Of a DNA stretch of 64,000 nt, positions 1-9,162 are shown piece by piece. The stretch spans positions 1 to 64,000 of the forward strand of contig NZ_JALJXJ010000020.1 in NCBI RefSeq assembly GCF_024170005.1, read 5' to 3'. Each line of letters opens with the position of its first letter. Within the stretch, counting starts at the first letter, position 1. Source of the DNA: Azospirillum lipoferum. Its GTDB lineage: Bacteria > Pseudomonadota > Alphaproteobacteria > Azospirillales > Azospirillaceae. Position numbers and translations under genes: made by a program. Under the pieces are notes generated by a model. That model saw only the letters and a list, made by a program, of their open reading frames with translations, was not told where the DNA came from and made no database searches.

Positions 1-75
1 CGAACTCGGCCGTGAAAAGCCTCCGCGCCAATGGTACTGCGTCTTAAGACGTGGGAGAGTAGGTCGCCGCCAGGT
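1..75 (+). rRNA. rrf: 5S ribosomal RNA, 3' part
   Basis: The first 75 bases match the 3' two thirds of a bacterial 5S rRNA: the CCGAACTCGG-type helix, the AATGGTACTGC segment, GTGGGAGAGTAGGTC, and the closing GCCGCCAGGT stem. The 5' end lies outside the window, so an rRNA operon ends here. No tRNA follows before the terminator. Confidence 0.93.
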
Positions 76-135
76 CACTCAGCCTCAAGAGACGCCCTAA
101 ACAAAGCACAAGCTTGCATCGTCATCAGCTATACC

Positions 136-169
136 GAAACGCCCCGGCTCACAAAAGCCGGGGCGTTTC
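136..169. terminator. Strong intrinsic terminator after the rRNA operon
   Basis: A perfect 14-bp stem, GAAACGCCCCGGCT paired with AGCCGGGGCGTTTC, with a 6-nt loop. The arms begin GAAAC and end GTTTC, so the hairpin can work in both directions. It closes the rRNA operon on the plus strand and the convergent glycerophosphodiesterase gene, whose stop codon is only 15 bp away. Confidence 0.9.
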
Positions 170-183
170 CGTTTCGCCTGCGC

Positions 184-1401
184 TTACTTCAGGTTCATGC
201 AGTTCGCGTAATAGGTGACCGTCGCCGGCCAGTCGGAGAAGATGCCTTCGACGCCGACCTGCTGGGCCAGCACATCGACCAGCTCGTAGATCATGCCGTC
301 GTTGTTCACGATCTCGTTGATCGACTTGTAATAATATCCGCCGCCCTTCTGCAGCGGGCCTGAACGCTCCAGCGACCAGGTGATGATCTTCAGCCCGGCG
401 GCCTTGGCTTCCTTGGCGTAGGCGGACGGGGCGATCCTGCCATTCTCCACGGTCACCAGCAGAGGCAGCGACGGAGCGATGTAGTTGACGCCCATCTCCT
501 TCAGCTCCTTCATCGAGGGCTTGAAGGTGGCCGGATCCATGTGGTTGAAGGTCTTGTCGGTTTCGTCCCGCTCGTCCAGCAGGATGGCCTGCTTGGCAAA
601 AGCCGGCTCGGCCTTGATCCAGTACAGGATGTCGGACAGGTTGAAGGATTGAGGGAACACATCCTCCGGCGGGATGCCGGCGGCCTTGTATTCGTCGATC
701 ATCGCCTGGGCGTAATTTTCCTGGGTCCAGCCCTGGTAGGGCATGTCGACCGCAGGCGCCTTCAGTTCCGGCGTGAATTTCAAACCCTGCGCCTTCACCA
801 GTTGAATGTATTCGGCATGGGTCATCAACGTCCCGCCGGCCGCGGCATACAGGTCGGTCCGCCAGGCCGGCGTGCCCTTCATGTAGGCGTCGACGCTGGT
901 CGCCTTGGTGTTGGCGGCATCCATCTTGCCGGTCAGGCTCTTGAACTCGGCCAGGGTGATGTCGCTGGTGCGGCATTCAGCCGAGGCCGGCTTGTCGCCG
1001 TCGGCCGGCACGAACGGCTTGCTGCATTTCCTGGCGAGATCGGTCGCCAGGATGTTGGTGGTGGTGTGCAGGTCGTTCTGGGCATGGCGGCAGACGAGCT
1101 GCTTGTCGGCGGTGAAGGCGACGTCACATTCCTGGATACCGACCCCCATCCGTGCCGCCGCGCGGTAGGACTGGAGCGTGTGCTCCGGGAACTGCATCGG
1201 GGCGCCGCGATGGGCGATGGAAAAGAGCTTCTTCTCCAGGGGCTTGTCGGCACAGGCCTCCAGCTTCGCCTTCAGTTCCGGATTGCGGATCTGATCGATC
1301 AGGAAATAGGGGCGGGGGCCGACCTCCACCGGCGCCGCCGAAGCTGTACCGGCGGGCAGCGCCAGGGCGATGAGGAGGACCGGTACGAACAAGCTGCGCA
1401 T
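184..1401 (-). CDS. glpQ: Periplasmic glycerophosphodiester phosphodiesterase
   Basis: A 405-aa secreted GDPD-family phosphodiesterase that would release sn-glycerol-3-phosphate from deacylated phospholipids in the periplasm. A signal peptide (MRSLFVPVLLIALALPAGTASA) opens the protein. The HRG-x-PEHT signature and the following ECDV and CRH segments carry the metal and catalytic residues of the family. The start was chosen because it begins the signal peptide and has an AAGGA site about 10 bp upstream. The open frame runs 100 codons further upstream without signal-like sequence. It stands alone between the rRNA terminator and a divergent unknown gene. Confidence 0.9.
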   Translation of the reverse strand: MRSLFVPVLLIALALPAGTASAAPVEVGPRPYFLIDQIRNPELKAKLEACADKPLEKKLFSIAHRGAPMQFPEHTLQSYRAAARMGVGIQECDVAFTADKQLVCRHAQNDLHTTTNILATDLARKCSKPFVPADGDKPASAECRTSDITLAEFKSLTGKMDAANTKATSVDAYMKGTPAWRTDLYAAAGGTLMTHAEYIQLVKAQGLKFTPELKAPAVDMPYQGWTQENYAQAMIDEYKAAGIPPEDVFPQSFNLSDILYWIKAEPAFAKQAILLDERDETDKTFNHMDPATFKPSMKELKEMGVNYIAPSLPLLVTVENGRIAPSAYAKEAKAAGLKIITWSLERSGPLQKGGGYYYKSINEIVNNDGMIYELVDVLAQQVGVEGIFSDWPATVTYYANCMNLK

Positions 1402-1606
1402 GGGGTCGTGTCCTTGCGATGTTTGGGTCCTCACATGTGCTTGATTTCCCAATGCGATCTTATGCCGTTTTGATGAAGAAGCGATGACGTTGGGGGAGCA
1501 GGGCGTTCTGGACACCGCTTCATCGGCTATTAACCTGTTTTTGCTGAATTCAACGGATGTGGTCCGCCCATGCGGTGATGGCCTTGACGGTGGCGTGGTG
1601 ACGGCG

Positions 1607-2146
1607 ATGGGCGATTCGGACGATCTCTTCGACATGTATCGCAAGGACCACGCCGCTGCGGCGTTGACCGGTCCGGCCCTGGCAGCGGCGCTTGCCGACA
1701 CGGTGAAGCGCAGCTTCGCAAGGATCGAGGAGCTTTGCGCCGATGTGACGCGGGCGCTCGCTCAGGCGCGTTACACCACGAAGCTGGCGCAGACGGTGAC
1801 CGACCGGTCGAGCTATGTGCGGCTCGACCGCCAGTCGGAGACCTTCCGCGACTATCTGCGGAACTGGAGCCAGCAGCGGGCCGAGAAGGGTTCCGGCGGC
1901 ATGCATTGGGAAGCGCAGATCCTCGTCACCGACCATCGGCGGACGACGAAGGAGATCGGGCTGGGCATCGCCTTCGAATGGCCGGACGCAGGGGAGGAGG
2001 GCAGCCTTGCCTTCGTCGAATTCTGGCCGACCGGCGCCGGCGTGTCGCTGCCGTCCGACGCCCGCGGATTCCAGCGGGCGCTGGTCGCCTGCATCATCAA
2101 GCTGGAACAGGCCGGCGAACTGGCCAGCGTCAAGGACCGCGGTTAA
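1607..2146 (+). CDS. Conserved-looking unknown protein beside the flagellar island
   Basis: I do not recognise this 179-aa protein. It is soluble, with an alpha-helical N-terminal half (about residues 15-95, charged and heptad-like) and a C-terminal half of probable beta strands containing HWEAQILVTDHRR and FVEFWPTGAGV. It has no signal peptide or membrane segment. The start at MGDSDDLFDMYR is a judgement: the frame is open from 1484, but the upstream residues look non-coding. It ends 3 bp from the convergent flgN-like gene, so it may be unrelated to flagella. Confidence 0.55.
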   Translation: MGDSDDLFDMYRKDHAAAALTGPALAAALADTVKRSFARIEELCADVTRALAQARYTTKLAQTVTDRSSYVRLDRQSETFRDYLRNWSQQRAEKGSGGMHWEAQILVTDHRRTTKEIGLGIAFEWPDAGEEGSLAFVEFWPTGAGVSLPSDARGFQRALVACIIKLEQAGELASVKDRG

Positions 2147-2149
2147 GCA

Positions 2150-2668
2150 CTACAGCGTGGCGTTCAGGCCGGAGGCCGACAGTTCCACCGGCCGGCGGGC
2201 CTGTCCGTCACGGGCATAGGTTCCGTCGCTCGACGCCTTCTCCAGCGCCGTCAGCAGGTTGCGGTTGATGGTCAGCACCGCCTTGCGCAGGGCGACGAGG
2301 CCGGAGGCATTGACCGACACCGCCCGTTCCAACCGGTCGATCCGCTCCAGCGTCATCGCGCGCAGATCGTCGGGCAGGCGAATGCCCTCGTCGCGGGCGC
2401 GCAGCACGGCGCTTTCCAACTGTTCGGCCATCGCCGCCTTGCGGTGGGCGAAGGACTCCAGCCGGTCGAGCATGCCGGCGGCGATGCAGGCGGATTCCTC
2501 CTCCAGCACGGCGGACAGCGCTTCCACCGCGTCGAGGAAGTCGCGCACCAGCAGGGCGGTGGCGCCGTCATAGCCGGGATCGGGGGCGGCCGGCCCCTCG
2601 GGCTGCGCCTGCTCAAGCTGGCGGTCGGGGGCGAATTCGTGGATCAGGTCCTTGAGGGTGACGCTCAT
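2150..2668 (-). CDS. flgN: FlgN-like flagellar export chaperone
   Basis: A 172-aa, almost wholly helical protein. The middle (about residues 40-145) has the FlgN pattern: a helix with ALSAVLEEESACI, a short break, then a long helix with HRKAAMAEQLESAV. FlgN-type chaperones bind FlgK and FlgL before export. The gene is the last of the flgE-flgK-flgL-flgI-flgJ run and overlaps flgJ by 4 bp (ATGA), so it is translated with its likely clients. The family is divergent, so the name rests on structure pattern plus position. Confidence 0.6.
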   Translation of the reverse strand: MSVTLKDLIHEFAPDRQLEQAQPEGPAAPDPGYDGATALLVRDFLDAVEALSAVLEEESACIAAGMLDRLESFAHRKAAMAEQLESAVLRARDEGIRLPDDLRAMTLERIDRLERAVSVNASGLVALRKAVLTINRNLLTALEKASSDGTYARDGQARRPVELSASGLNATL

Positions 2669-2991
2669 GACCGCTGCTCCGCTTGGGATGCATAGAGGCG
2701 GGCGATCTCGTCGTGCGTCATTTTACCGATGCCAAGCGTGCCGGATTCGGCGATGGCCTTGCCATATTCCTGCAGCATCATGCTGCGCCATGGCTTTTCC
2801 GCCGGGCCGCCGCCGCCGAACAGCGGGCTTTCGCGCATGCCCGCGAACATGCTTTCCATCAGCTGGCCGACCAGCATCGCCTCGAACTCCTTCGCCACCT
2901 TGTCGGCTGCGGCCGGGTTGGGGGCGGCCGGCGTCGCGGTTGCCGGCGTGTGCGCTTCTGTCGTGCGGAGGGTCGCTGCGGCGATCTCCAT
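2665..2991 (-). CDS. flgJ: FlgJ-type rod-binding protein, without muramidase domain
   Basis: A 108-aa protein matching only the N-terminal rod-binding domain of FlgJ: AKEFEAMLVGQLMESMF, then a loop, then MMLQEYGKAIAESGTLGIG. Gammaproteobacterial FlgJ is about 310 aa and adds a peptidoglycan hydrolase. The short form is usual in alphaproteobacteria, where a separate lytic enzyme is used. It lies between flgI and flgN and overlaps flgN by 4 bp. Confidence 0.85.
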   Translation of the reverse strand: MEIAAATLRTTEAHTPATATPAAPNPAAADKVAKEFEAMLVGQLMESMFAGMRESPLFGGGGPAEKPWRSMMLQEYGKAIAESGTLGIGKMTHDEIARLYASQAEQRS

Positions 2992-3020
2992 CGTCGTCTC
3001 TCCATCCTGGTCTTCGGGGG

Positions 3021-4190
3021 TCAGATGATTTCCAGGTCGGCATGCAGGGCGCCGGCGGCCTTGATGGCCTGGAGGATCGCCACCATGTCGCGCGGCCCCA
3101 CCCCCAGCGCGTTCAGTCCATTGACCAGCTGTTGCAGGCTGACGTTGCCGCCGACGGTCACGAACTGGCGGCCGTTGCCCTCCTGAACCTGCACGTCGGT
3201 GCGCGGCACCACCACGGTGGAGCCGTTGCTGAAGGGCTGCGGCTGCGACACCTGCGGCGTCTCCACCACGCGGACGGTGAGGTTGCCCTGGGTGATGGCG
3301 ACCCGGCTGACCCGGACATCGTCGCCGATGACGATGGTGCCGCTGCGCTCGTCCACCACCACGCGGGCGATGGCGTCGGGGCGGACCGCCAGCTGTTCGA
3401 TGTCGCCGATCAGGCGGGAGACGTTGCCGACATACGCGCCGGTGATCCGCACGTCGACGGTGGTCAGGTCGACCACCCGGGCGTTGCCGGTGCCGAGCCG
3501 GCCGTTCACCGCGTCGGCGATGCGGATCGCCGTGGTGAAGTCTGGGTTGCGCAGCGCCATCCGCACCGCGCCGACATCGTTCAGCGCGAATTTCAGCTCG
3601 CGCTCCACCGTGGCGCCGTTGGCGATGCGGGCGGTGGTCGGCACGCCCTTGGTCACCGTCGCCGCCGCCCCGCCGGCGGTGAAGCCGCTGACCGACAGCG
3701 GCCCCTGGGCGACCGCATAGGCCTCGCCGTCGGCGCCCAGCAGCGGCGTCACCACCAGCGTGCCGCCCAGCAGGCTGGTGGCGTCGCCGAGCGCCGAGAC
3801 CGTCACGTCGACCGTGGTGCCCTGGCGCGGGAAGGGCGGCAGGCTGGCCGTCACCATCACCGCCGCGGCGTTGCGGGTGCGCAGGGTCTCGCCGCGGGTG
3901 TTGATGCCCAGCCGCTCCATCATCCCCTTCAGGCTCTGTTCGGTGAAGGGGGTGTTGATGAGACGGTCGCCGGTGCCGTTCAGCCCGACCACCAGGCCAT
4001 AGCCGACCAGCTGGTTGCGGCGGACCCCGTCGAAGGTGACCAGATCCTTCACCCGCGTCTGTGCCGCAGCCGGAGCGGGGGCGACCGACAGCAGGCCGAG
4101 TGCCAGCAGAAGCCCCGCGGCCAGAGTCGCAGCATGGCGGAAAGCGGGCCGGAGCCGGCGCAAGACGGGGACCTGGATGCCGGGGCTCAT
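3021..4190 (-). CDS. flgI: Flagellar P-ring protein FlgI
   Basis: A 389-aa periplasmic P-ring subunit that forms the bushing of the rod in the peptidoglycan layer. A long signal peptide (positive start, hydrophobic LAAGLLLALGLLSVA, then AAAQ) is followed by the FlgI signature TRVKDLVTFDGVRRNQLVGY and GLVVGLNGTGDR. The C-terminus has LGVGPRDMVAILQAIKAAGAL. Length is normal for the family. It follows flgL by 11 bp. Confidence 0.96.
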   Translation of the reverse strand: MSPGIQVPVLRRLRPAFRHAATLAAGLLLALGLLSVAPAPAAAQTRVKDLVTFDGVRRNQLVGYGLVVGLNGTGDRLINTPFTEQSLKGMMERLGINTRGETLRTRNAAAVMVTASLPPFPRQGTTVDVTVSALGDATSLLGGTLVVTPLLGADGEAYAVAQGPLSVSGFTAGGAAATVTKGVPTTARIANGATVERELKFALNDVGAVRMALRNPDFTTAIRIADAVNGRLGTGNARVVDLTTVDVRITGAYVGNVSRLIGDIEQLAVRPDAIARVVVDERSGTIVIGDDVRVSRVAITQGNLTVRVVETPQVSQPQPFSNGSTVVVPRTDVQVQEGNGRQFVTVGGNVSLQQLVNGLNALGVGPRDMVAILQAIKAAGALHADLEII

Positions 4191-4201
4191 GGTGATGCGG
4201 C

Positions 4202-5305
4202 CTAGAGGTAGTTGGTCAGGTGCAGCTTGGCGATGCGTGCGGTGGCGCTGGCGGTGGCGTCGATCTGCGCCTCCAGCTGGGTGATCCGCGTGCTGGCCTC
4301 GTAGGGATCGACGCCTTCCAGATTATTGATCTGCAGGCTGAGAACCGACTTCTGCGTCTTGTGCTGTTCGGCCAGGGTGGCGACCTGGGCGCGCTGGATG
4401 CCGAGCTGCGCCGTCGCCTCCCGCAGCTTGCCGAGTCCGCCGGACAGCTTGTCCACCGCGGTCTTGATGTAATCGGGATAGGCGTCGACGTTCATCTTCG
4501 AGGTGTCGACCGCCGCCAGCATGTAGACGCCTTCCAGCAGCTCCCGCATCATCGGGTCGTTGGCCTGCACGCCATAGCCGACGGTGGTGGCGTCCGCCGG
4601 TTGTCCGCTGACACGCGGCGATGCGGTGCCGCCGGGCTGCATCGCCGTGGTGCCGGTGTAGAGGCCGCCCTCGAAGGTATCGGTCAGCGGGGCCGGGGCC
4701 GGCGTCGCCGGGTCGCGCACGGCGAACAGGTCGTCCAGCCGGGCGACGACCGCCGCGGTCTCCGCCGCCGTGGTCGGCATGGCGGTGCCCCCGGTGGCCG
4801 ACTGGATGGCATCCCGAACGATCTGCAAGGGCGAGCGCAGGCCCGACTTGTCGCCGTCGACGTTGCGCATCGGCGGCTGGTCGAGCGCCGTGCCGGCGAA
4901 CAGATAGCTGTTGCCGGAGGCGGCGTTCAGCAGACCGACCACCTGATCCAGCACGCCGCGAGCCCTGATCTGCAACGAGCTGCCGGTCGGCGACTGCTGC
5001 CCCAGCCCGGTGGCGGCGGCGGCCAGCAGGTCGGTGCCGGAGGTGAGGATGCCGGTCATCGCGCTGTCCATCATCTTCATCCGGCCGTCGAGCAGGTCGG
5101 TGGTCTTCACATATTCGTCGGTGCGGTCGAACAGGTTGCGCAGCGCGATGTCGCGGCCGGTGCTGGAGCCGATGGTGGCGGCAACGTCGGCATGGAGGCC
5201 GGTCGATACCTCCTCGTTCGCGCGGGTCAGCTCCATCTGCTGCCGGGTCATGGTGCTTTGCAGCGTCCGGCTCATCCCCAGCGTGGAGAGGGCGTTGTAC
5301 AGCAT
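4202..5305 (-). CDS. flgL: Flagellar hook-filament junction protein FlgL
   Basis: A 367-aa hook-associated protein 3 that sits with FlgK between hook and filament. The flagellin-like N-terminal coiled coil is present (STMTRQQMELTRANEEVSTG), as is the SGNSYLFAGTALDQPP segment typical of FlgL and the flagellin-type C-terminal helix with EASTRITQLEAQIDAT. It follows flgK by 5 bp. Confidence 0.93.
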   Translation of the reverse strand: MLYNALSTLGMSRTLQSTMTRQQMELTRANEEVSTGLHADVAATIGSSTGRDIALRNLFDRTDEYVKTTDLLDGRMKMMDSAMTGILTSGTDLLAAAATGLGQQSPTGSSLQIRARGVLDQVVGLLNAASGNSYLFAGTALDQPPMRNVDGDKSGLRSPLQIVRDAIQSATGGTAMPTTAAETAAVVARLDDLFAVRDPATPAPAPLTDTFEGGLYTGTTAMQPGGTASPRVSGQPADATTVGYGVQANDPMMRELLEGVYMLAAVDTSKMNVDAYPDYIKTAVDKLSGGLGKLREATAQLGIQRAQVATLAEQHKTQKSVLSLQINNLEGVDPYEASTRITQLEAQIDATASATARIAKLHLTNYL

Positions 5306-5310
5306 GGTGC

Positions 5311-6708
5311 TTACCCCTTGATCTGCAACAGGATGTCGATCATGCGGCCGGCCACCTGCACCACCTGGGCACTGGCGCCATAGCTCTGCTCGATCAGCTG
5401 CAGCTTCTGCATCTCGTCGTCGATGTTGACGCCGTCGCGGTTGATGCGGGCGGTCTCCAGCGTGTCGGCGCTGATCTTGCGCGCGTTCATCTCCGACTCC
5501 GCCCCGGTGCGATAGCCCTGCTGGGCCGACACCATCGCGGTGGCATAGCTGCCGAGCGTCGCGTTGGCGGGCATGTCGGTGGCGGCGAAGCTGCGCGTGG
5601 CGGTGAAGACGGACTGGAACTTGTCGATCTGCGTCTGGTCGCCCGGCTTCAGCGGAGCCGCCGCCTGCACGCCGCTCTGCACCCGCCAGCTTTCCGTCCG
5701 CACCACGTCGTTGACGGCGATGCGCGAGGCCAGCCCGGCGGTGGTGCCATAGGCCGTCCCGGCATCGGTGAACAGGCCGGGCTGGGTCGGATCGGCCTCC
5801 GCCCCCTGGAAGGCCTGGACCAGACCGGTGGCCAGCTCGTCCAGCTGGGCCATGGCGCGGGGCATGTCCTGCTTGATGGTCTGGACATAGCCCATGATGC
5901 GGCCGCTCTGGATTTCACTGTCCGGCTTGGCCGACAGGGCGACGCCGTTGGCCATCACCTCGTCCCCCAGCAGGGTCAGCGGCTGCTCGCCCGGCGCCAG
6001 CGGGTGGTCGAGCAGGGTCTGGCCGTTGCGGGTCATCACCACCACCTGGCCGTCCTCGCGGCTGTAGGTGCGGATGCCGATCTCCTGCGAGACCTGATCG
6101 AGCAGGCGGTCGCGCTGGTCGCGCAGGTCGCCGGCATCGCCGCCGCGGGTCTCCAGCGTCGCGATCTTTCCGTTCAGGTCGCTGATGCGCTGGAGCGAGG
6201 TGTTCACCGAATCGACGGAGGTCTGGAGCCGGTCCCTGGCATCGTCCTGTACCGTTTGCGCGGCTTCGGCGGCGCGGTTCAGCCCACCGGCCAGCGTCAC
6301 GGCCTGCGACACCACGGCGCTGCGTGCCGCGTCGTCATTGGGCATGTCGTGCAGGCGGGCGAAAGCCTGCTGCAGCTTCGACAGCTGGGTGGAGACCGAT
6401 TTCTCGTCCTGTGGCTGCCCCAGTACCAGCGCATAGTCGGCCAGCGCCGAGGCGCGCGCCTCCTGCCCGCTGTAGCGGCTGGTCTCGAACCGCGCGTCGC
6501 GGATCAGCAGTTCGTCCACCTTGCGGGCGACGGCGTCGACCCGCACCCCGGCACCCCGGCCGGCGGTGGTGACCGCGGACAGGTCGAGGTCGCGGCGGAC
6601 ATAGCCGGCGGTGGTGGCGTTGGCGAGGTTGTGGGACACCATCGCCGCCTGCTGCTGCGTCGTGCGCAGACCGGACAGGGCGGCGGTGAGGGCGAGTTGG
6701 ACGCTCAT
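5311..6708 (-). CDS. flgK: Flagellar hook-filament junction protein FlgK
   Basis: A 465-aa hook-associated protein 1. The N-terminal axial-protein motif is clear (ALTAALSGLRTTQQQAAMVS, then SHNLANATTAGYVRR). The C-terminus ends with QLIEQSYGASAQVVQVAGRM, the FlgK/FlgE-type terminal coiled coil. It is shorter than the enteric protein (547 aa), which suggests a reduced middle domain. It is cotranscribed with flgL. Confidence 0.93.
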   Translation of the reverse strand: MSVQLALTAALSGLRTTQQQAAMVSHNLANATTAGYVRRDLDLSAVTTAGRGAGVRVDAVARKVDELLIRDARFETSRYSGQEARASALADYALVLGQPQDEKSVSTQLSKLQQAFARLHDMPNDDAARSAVVSQAVTLAGGLNRAAEAAQTVQDDARDRLQTSVDSVNTSLQRISDLNGKIATLETRGGDAGDLRDQRDRLLDQVSQEIGIRTYSREDGQVVVMTRNGQTLLDHPLAPGEQPLTLLGDEVMANGVALSAKPDSEIQSGRIMGYVQTIKQDMPRAMAQLDELATGLVQAFQGAEADPTQPGLFTDAGTAYGTTAGLASRIAVNDVVRTESWRVQSGVQAAAPLKPGDQTQIDKFQSVFTATRSFAATDMPANATLGSYATAMVSAQQGYRTGAESEMNARKISADTLETARINRDGVNIDDEMQKLQLIEQSYGASAQVVQVAGRMIDILLQIKG

Positions 6709-6733
6709 GGCCGGGACTCCGTCTGGGCTGGAC

Positions 6734-7978
6734 TCAGCGCTTCAGGCGCGTGGTTTCTTCGACCATCTCGTCGGCGGTGCGTACCAGGGTGGCGCTGGAC
6801 GAGTAGGCGCGCTGCGTCTCGATCAGCGAGACCAGTTCGGTCGCGATGTCGACGTTCGACTGTTCCAGCGCGCTGCCGACGACGCTGCCGGCGCTGCCCT
6901 GCTTGCCGGCACCCAGCGTCAGGGTTCCGGTGTCGGCCCCCAGCGTGTAGGTGTTGCCGTCCTGGGCGACCAGACCGTCCGGGTTGGTGACGGTGGCGAT
7001 CGGGATCTGGTACAGCGCCTGACGGGCGCCGTTGTCGTACATCACCCACAGCTTGCCGCTGTCGTCGATATTGACCGAGGTGACCTGCCCGACCTTGGCG
7101 CCGTCGCCGGTGACGGTCGGGACGTAATCGCCGTTCAGCTGGGTGACGTTGCCGAGCGACATGGTGAAGCTGTCGGCGGTCGGGGTGGCCGGCGAGTTGA
7201 CGGTGAGGCTCGGCATCGGGTCGAGCGGCAGGCCGGCGCCATCCACCGGCTTGCCGGCGTAGGGGCCGGTGGCGGCGAAGGTCAGCGTCGCCGGGGCACC
7301 GGTCACGGTGTAGCCGGTGGGACCGGTGGCGGTCAGCGTCCACTGGTTGGGGGTGGCGGTCTTGGTCCAGGTCAGCGACAGGTCCAGCGGGTTGCCCAGC
7401 CCGTCATAGAAGGTCGGGCTGCTGGTGAAGCTGTCGCCGGCGACGGCCTGGGCCGGCAGGTTGCCGGAGAAGTCCATCTGCGTCGTTTTGCTGCCGCCAT
7501 AGACGAGGTTGCCGATGTTGACCGACTGCAGATCGTCGAAGCGCGAGGTGCTGACGTTCGGCATGGTGCCGTCGGGGTTCAGTTTCCAGGCTTCCAGATA
7601 CTGGCCGGCGTTGTTGTGCAGGAAGCCGGCCTCGTCGGGCAGGAAGCTGCCGGCGCGGGTCAGCGAATATTGCGGCGTGCCCGACGCCTTGTTGCCGACG
7701 ACGAAGAAGCCGTTCCCGCTGATCGCCATGTCGGTGGAGGAGCCGGTGCCGAGGATCGTGCCGTCCTGCTGCACCTGATAATGGGTGGCGGACTGCACGC
7801 CGCTGGCGGTGTAGGTGCTGCGGCTGCCGGGCGAGGTGACCAGGGTCGAGAAATCCACGGTGGCCCGCTTGTAGCCGACCGTCTGGGAATTGCTGATGTT
7901 GTCCGAAATGGCGGCAAGGCGCGAGCTTTGCGCGGACATGCCGCTGACACCGGAACGCATGGCGCTGTACAGGCTCAT
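6734..7978 (-). CDS. flgE: Flagellar hook protein FlgE
   Basis: A 414-aa hook protein. N-terminal rod/hook motif SDNISNSQTVGYKR, the FlgE domain with GNGFFVV and an extended beta-rich middle, and a C-terminal helix with NVDIATELVSLIETQRAYSS. It is the first gene of the minus-strand run through flgN. The 173-bp gap upstream (to motB) would hold the operon promoter and contains two CTTTAAA-like boxes. Confidence 0.95.
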   Translation of the reverse strand: MSLYSAMRSGVSGMSAQSSRLAAISDNISNSQTVGYKRATVDFSTLVTSPGSRSTYTASGVQSATHYQVQQDGTILGTGSSTDMAISGNGFFVVGNKASGTPQYSLTRAGSFLPDEAGFLHNNAGQYLEAWKLNPDGTMPNVSTSRFDDLQSVNIGNLVYGGSKTTQMDFSGNLPAQAVAGDSFTSSPTFYDGLGNPLDLSLTWTKTATPNQWTLTATGPTGYTVTGAPATLTFAATGPYAGKPVDGAGLPLDPMPSLTVNSPATPTADSFTMSLGNVTQLNGDYVPTVTGDGAKVGQVTSVNIDDSGKLWVMYDNGARQALYQIPIATVTNPDGLVAQDGNTYTLGADTGTLTLGAGKQGSAGSVVGSALEQSNVDIATELVSLIETQRAYSSSATLVRTADEMVEETTRLKR

Positions 7979-8068
7979 CCTTGGAATCCTCTGGTCAACC
8001 GTCGAACGGAAGGGGGTTGTGCGTTCCGGGATTCTCCGCGGATGACTGGCGGGATTAACGGTAGCGAA

Positions 8069-8095
8069 GGGGTTTTAAAGGGGCTTTAAAGGAAA
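8069..8095 (-). promoter_or_regulatory. Double CTTTAAA box upstream of flgE
   Basis: On the minus strand this reads CCTTTAAAGCCCCTTTAAAACC: two CTTTAAA units 11 bp apart, about 95-110 bp before the flgE start. Similar AT boxes occur in other flagellar intergenic regions here and stand out against the high GC. The role is inferred from recurrence only. Confidence 0.4.
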
Positions 8096-8151
8096 AGCCG
8101 AGGGGTTTTGTTAAAATGTATGGTGGTTTTATTTGAAGATTGTCCCCGCTC

Positions 8152-9156
8152 TTACCGCCGCAGCAAGGTGATGCTGATCCGCCGGTTGCTGGGATCGAGC
8201 GGGTCGCTCGCCCCGAAATGGTCCAGATCCGCACGCCCCTCCACCCGGACGATGCGCCCGCCGGGAATGCCGCTGGCGATCAGTTCGCGCCGCGCGGCAT
8301 TGGCGCGGTCGCTCGACAGTTCCCAATTGCCGTACTTGGCATCCGGCGCATAGCCCAGCGCATCCGTATGCCCGGTGATGCCGATCGGGTTCGGCACCGA
8401 CGCCAGCGCCGACGCCACCATCCGCATCAGCCGGCGGCCCTGGTCGTTCATCTGCGCCGACCCGACCTTGAACATCGAGAAGCGGGCCTGATCGGTCAGC
8501 TGGACGCGCAAGCCCTCCGGCACCTGCTGGATCACCAGACTGCCTTGCAGGGCATTCAGGTCCGGCGATGCGGCGATGCGCTGGCGCAGGTCGCGTTCCA
8601 GCGATTCCAGTGCCACTTTCTCCGTCAGTTCGGAGGATTGCCGGTCGAGCAGCGCCTCCAGTTCCGCGCGGGTGGCCTGGGGGGCCGGCGGTGCGGCCGC
8701 AGGGGTCGCCGGCGCGCTCTCCGTCGCGGGGCGCAGCAGGTCCACCGGCGGAGCGGTACCGCCGGGCGGATGGGGCATCGGGTCCTTGCGGCCGGCCGGC
8801 TGGCGGTCGCTGTCGCCGACCGACGCCACGACCGGCGGGGAGGCGACCGGGCTCGCCTGATCGCCGGCGGCGTTGGGGGTGGTCAGCGATCCCGTCCTGT
8901 CGACCGAACGGCCGGCGAGCATGCCGTCGGCGCCGGAATTGCTCTGCGACACCGCGACCGGGTTGAAATAGTCGGCGATGCCCTTGCGCTGTTCGGTGGT
9001 GGTGATGTTCATCAGCCACATCACCAGGAAGAAGGTCATCATCGCCGTCACGAAGTCGGCGTAGGCCAGCTTCCAGGTGCCGTTGTGCTCTTCCTCGTCA
9101 TGACCGCCGAGGTGGCGCTTGACGATGATCGGGGGGAGGGCGGTCTTGCGCGGCAT
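8152..9156 (-). CDS. motB: Flagellar stator protein MotB
   Basis: A 334-aa stator subunit. A basic cytoplasmic N-terminus is followed by one membrane helix carrying the proton-accepting Asp34 in LAYADFVTAMMTFFLVMWLM. A long proline-rich linker (about residues 80-180) leads to an OmpA-type peptidoglycan-binding domain with GITGHTDALGY and SDRANAARRELI. The 5' end is 6 bp after motA, so the two are co-translated as expected for the MotA4-B2 complex. Confidence 0.96.
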   Translation of the reverse strand: MPRKTALPPIIVKRHLGGHDEEEHNGTWKLAYADFVTAMMTFFLVMWLMNITTTEQRKGIADYFNPVAVSQSNSGADGMLAGRSVDRTGSLTTPNAAGDQASPVASPPVVASVGDSDRQPAGRKDPMPHPPGGTAPPVDLLRPATESAPATPAAAPPAPQATRAELEALLDRQSSELTEKVALESLERDLRQRIAASPDLNALQGSLVIQQVPEGLRVQLTDQARFSMFKVGSAQMNDQGRRLMRMVASALASVPNPIGITGHTDALGYAPDAKYGNWELSSDRANAARRELIASGIPGGRIVRVEGRADLDHFGASDPLDPSNRRISITLLRR

Positions 9157-9162
9157 GGCCGG

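Noticed and set aside
76..135. tRNA gene after the 5S rRNA
   Set aside because: The 60 bases do not form a cloverleaf and have no T-arm motif.
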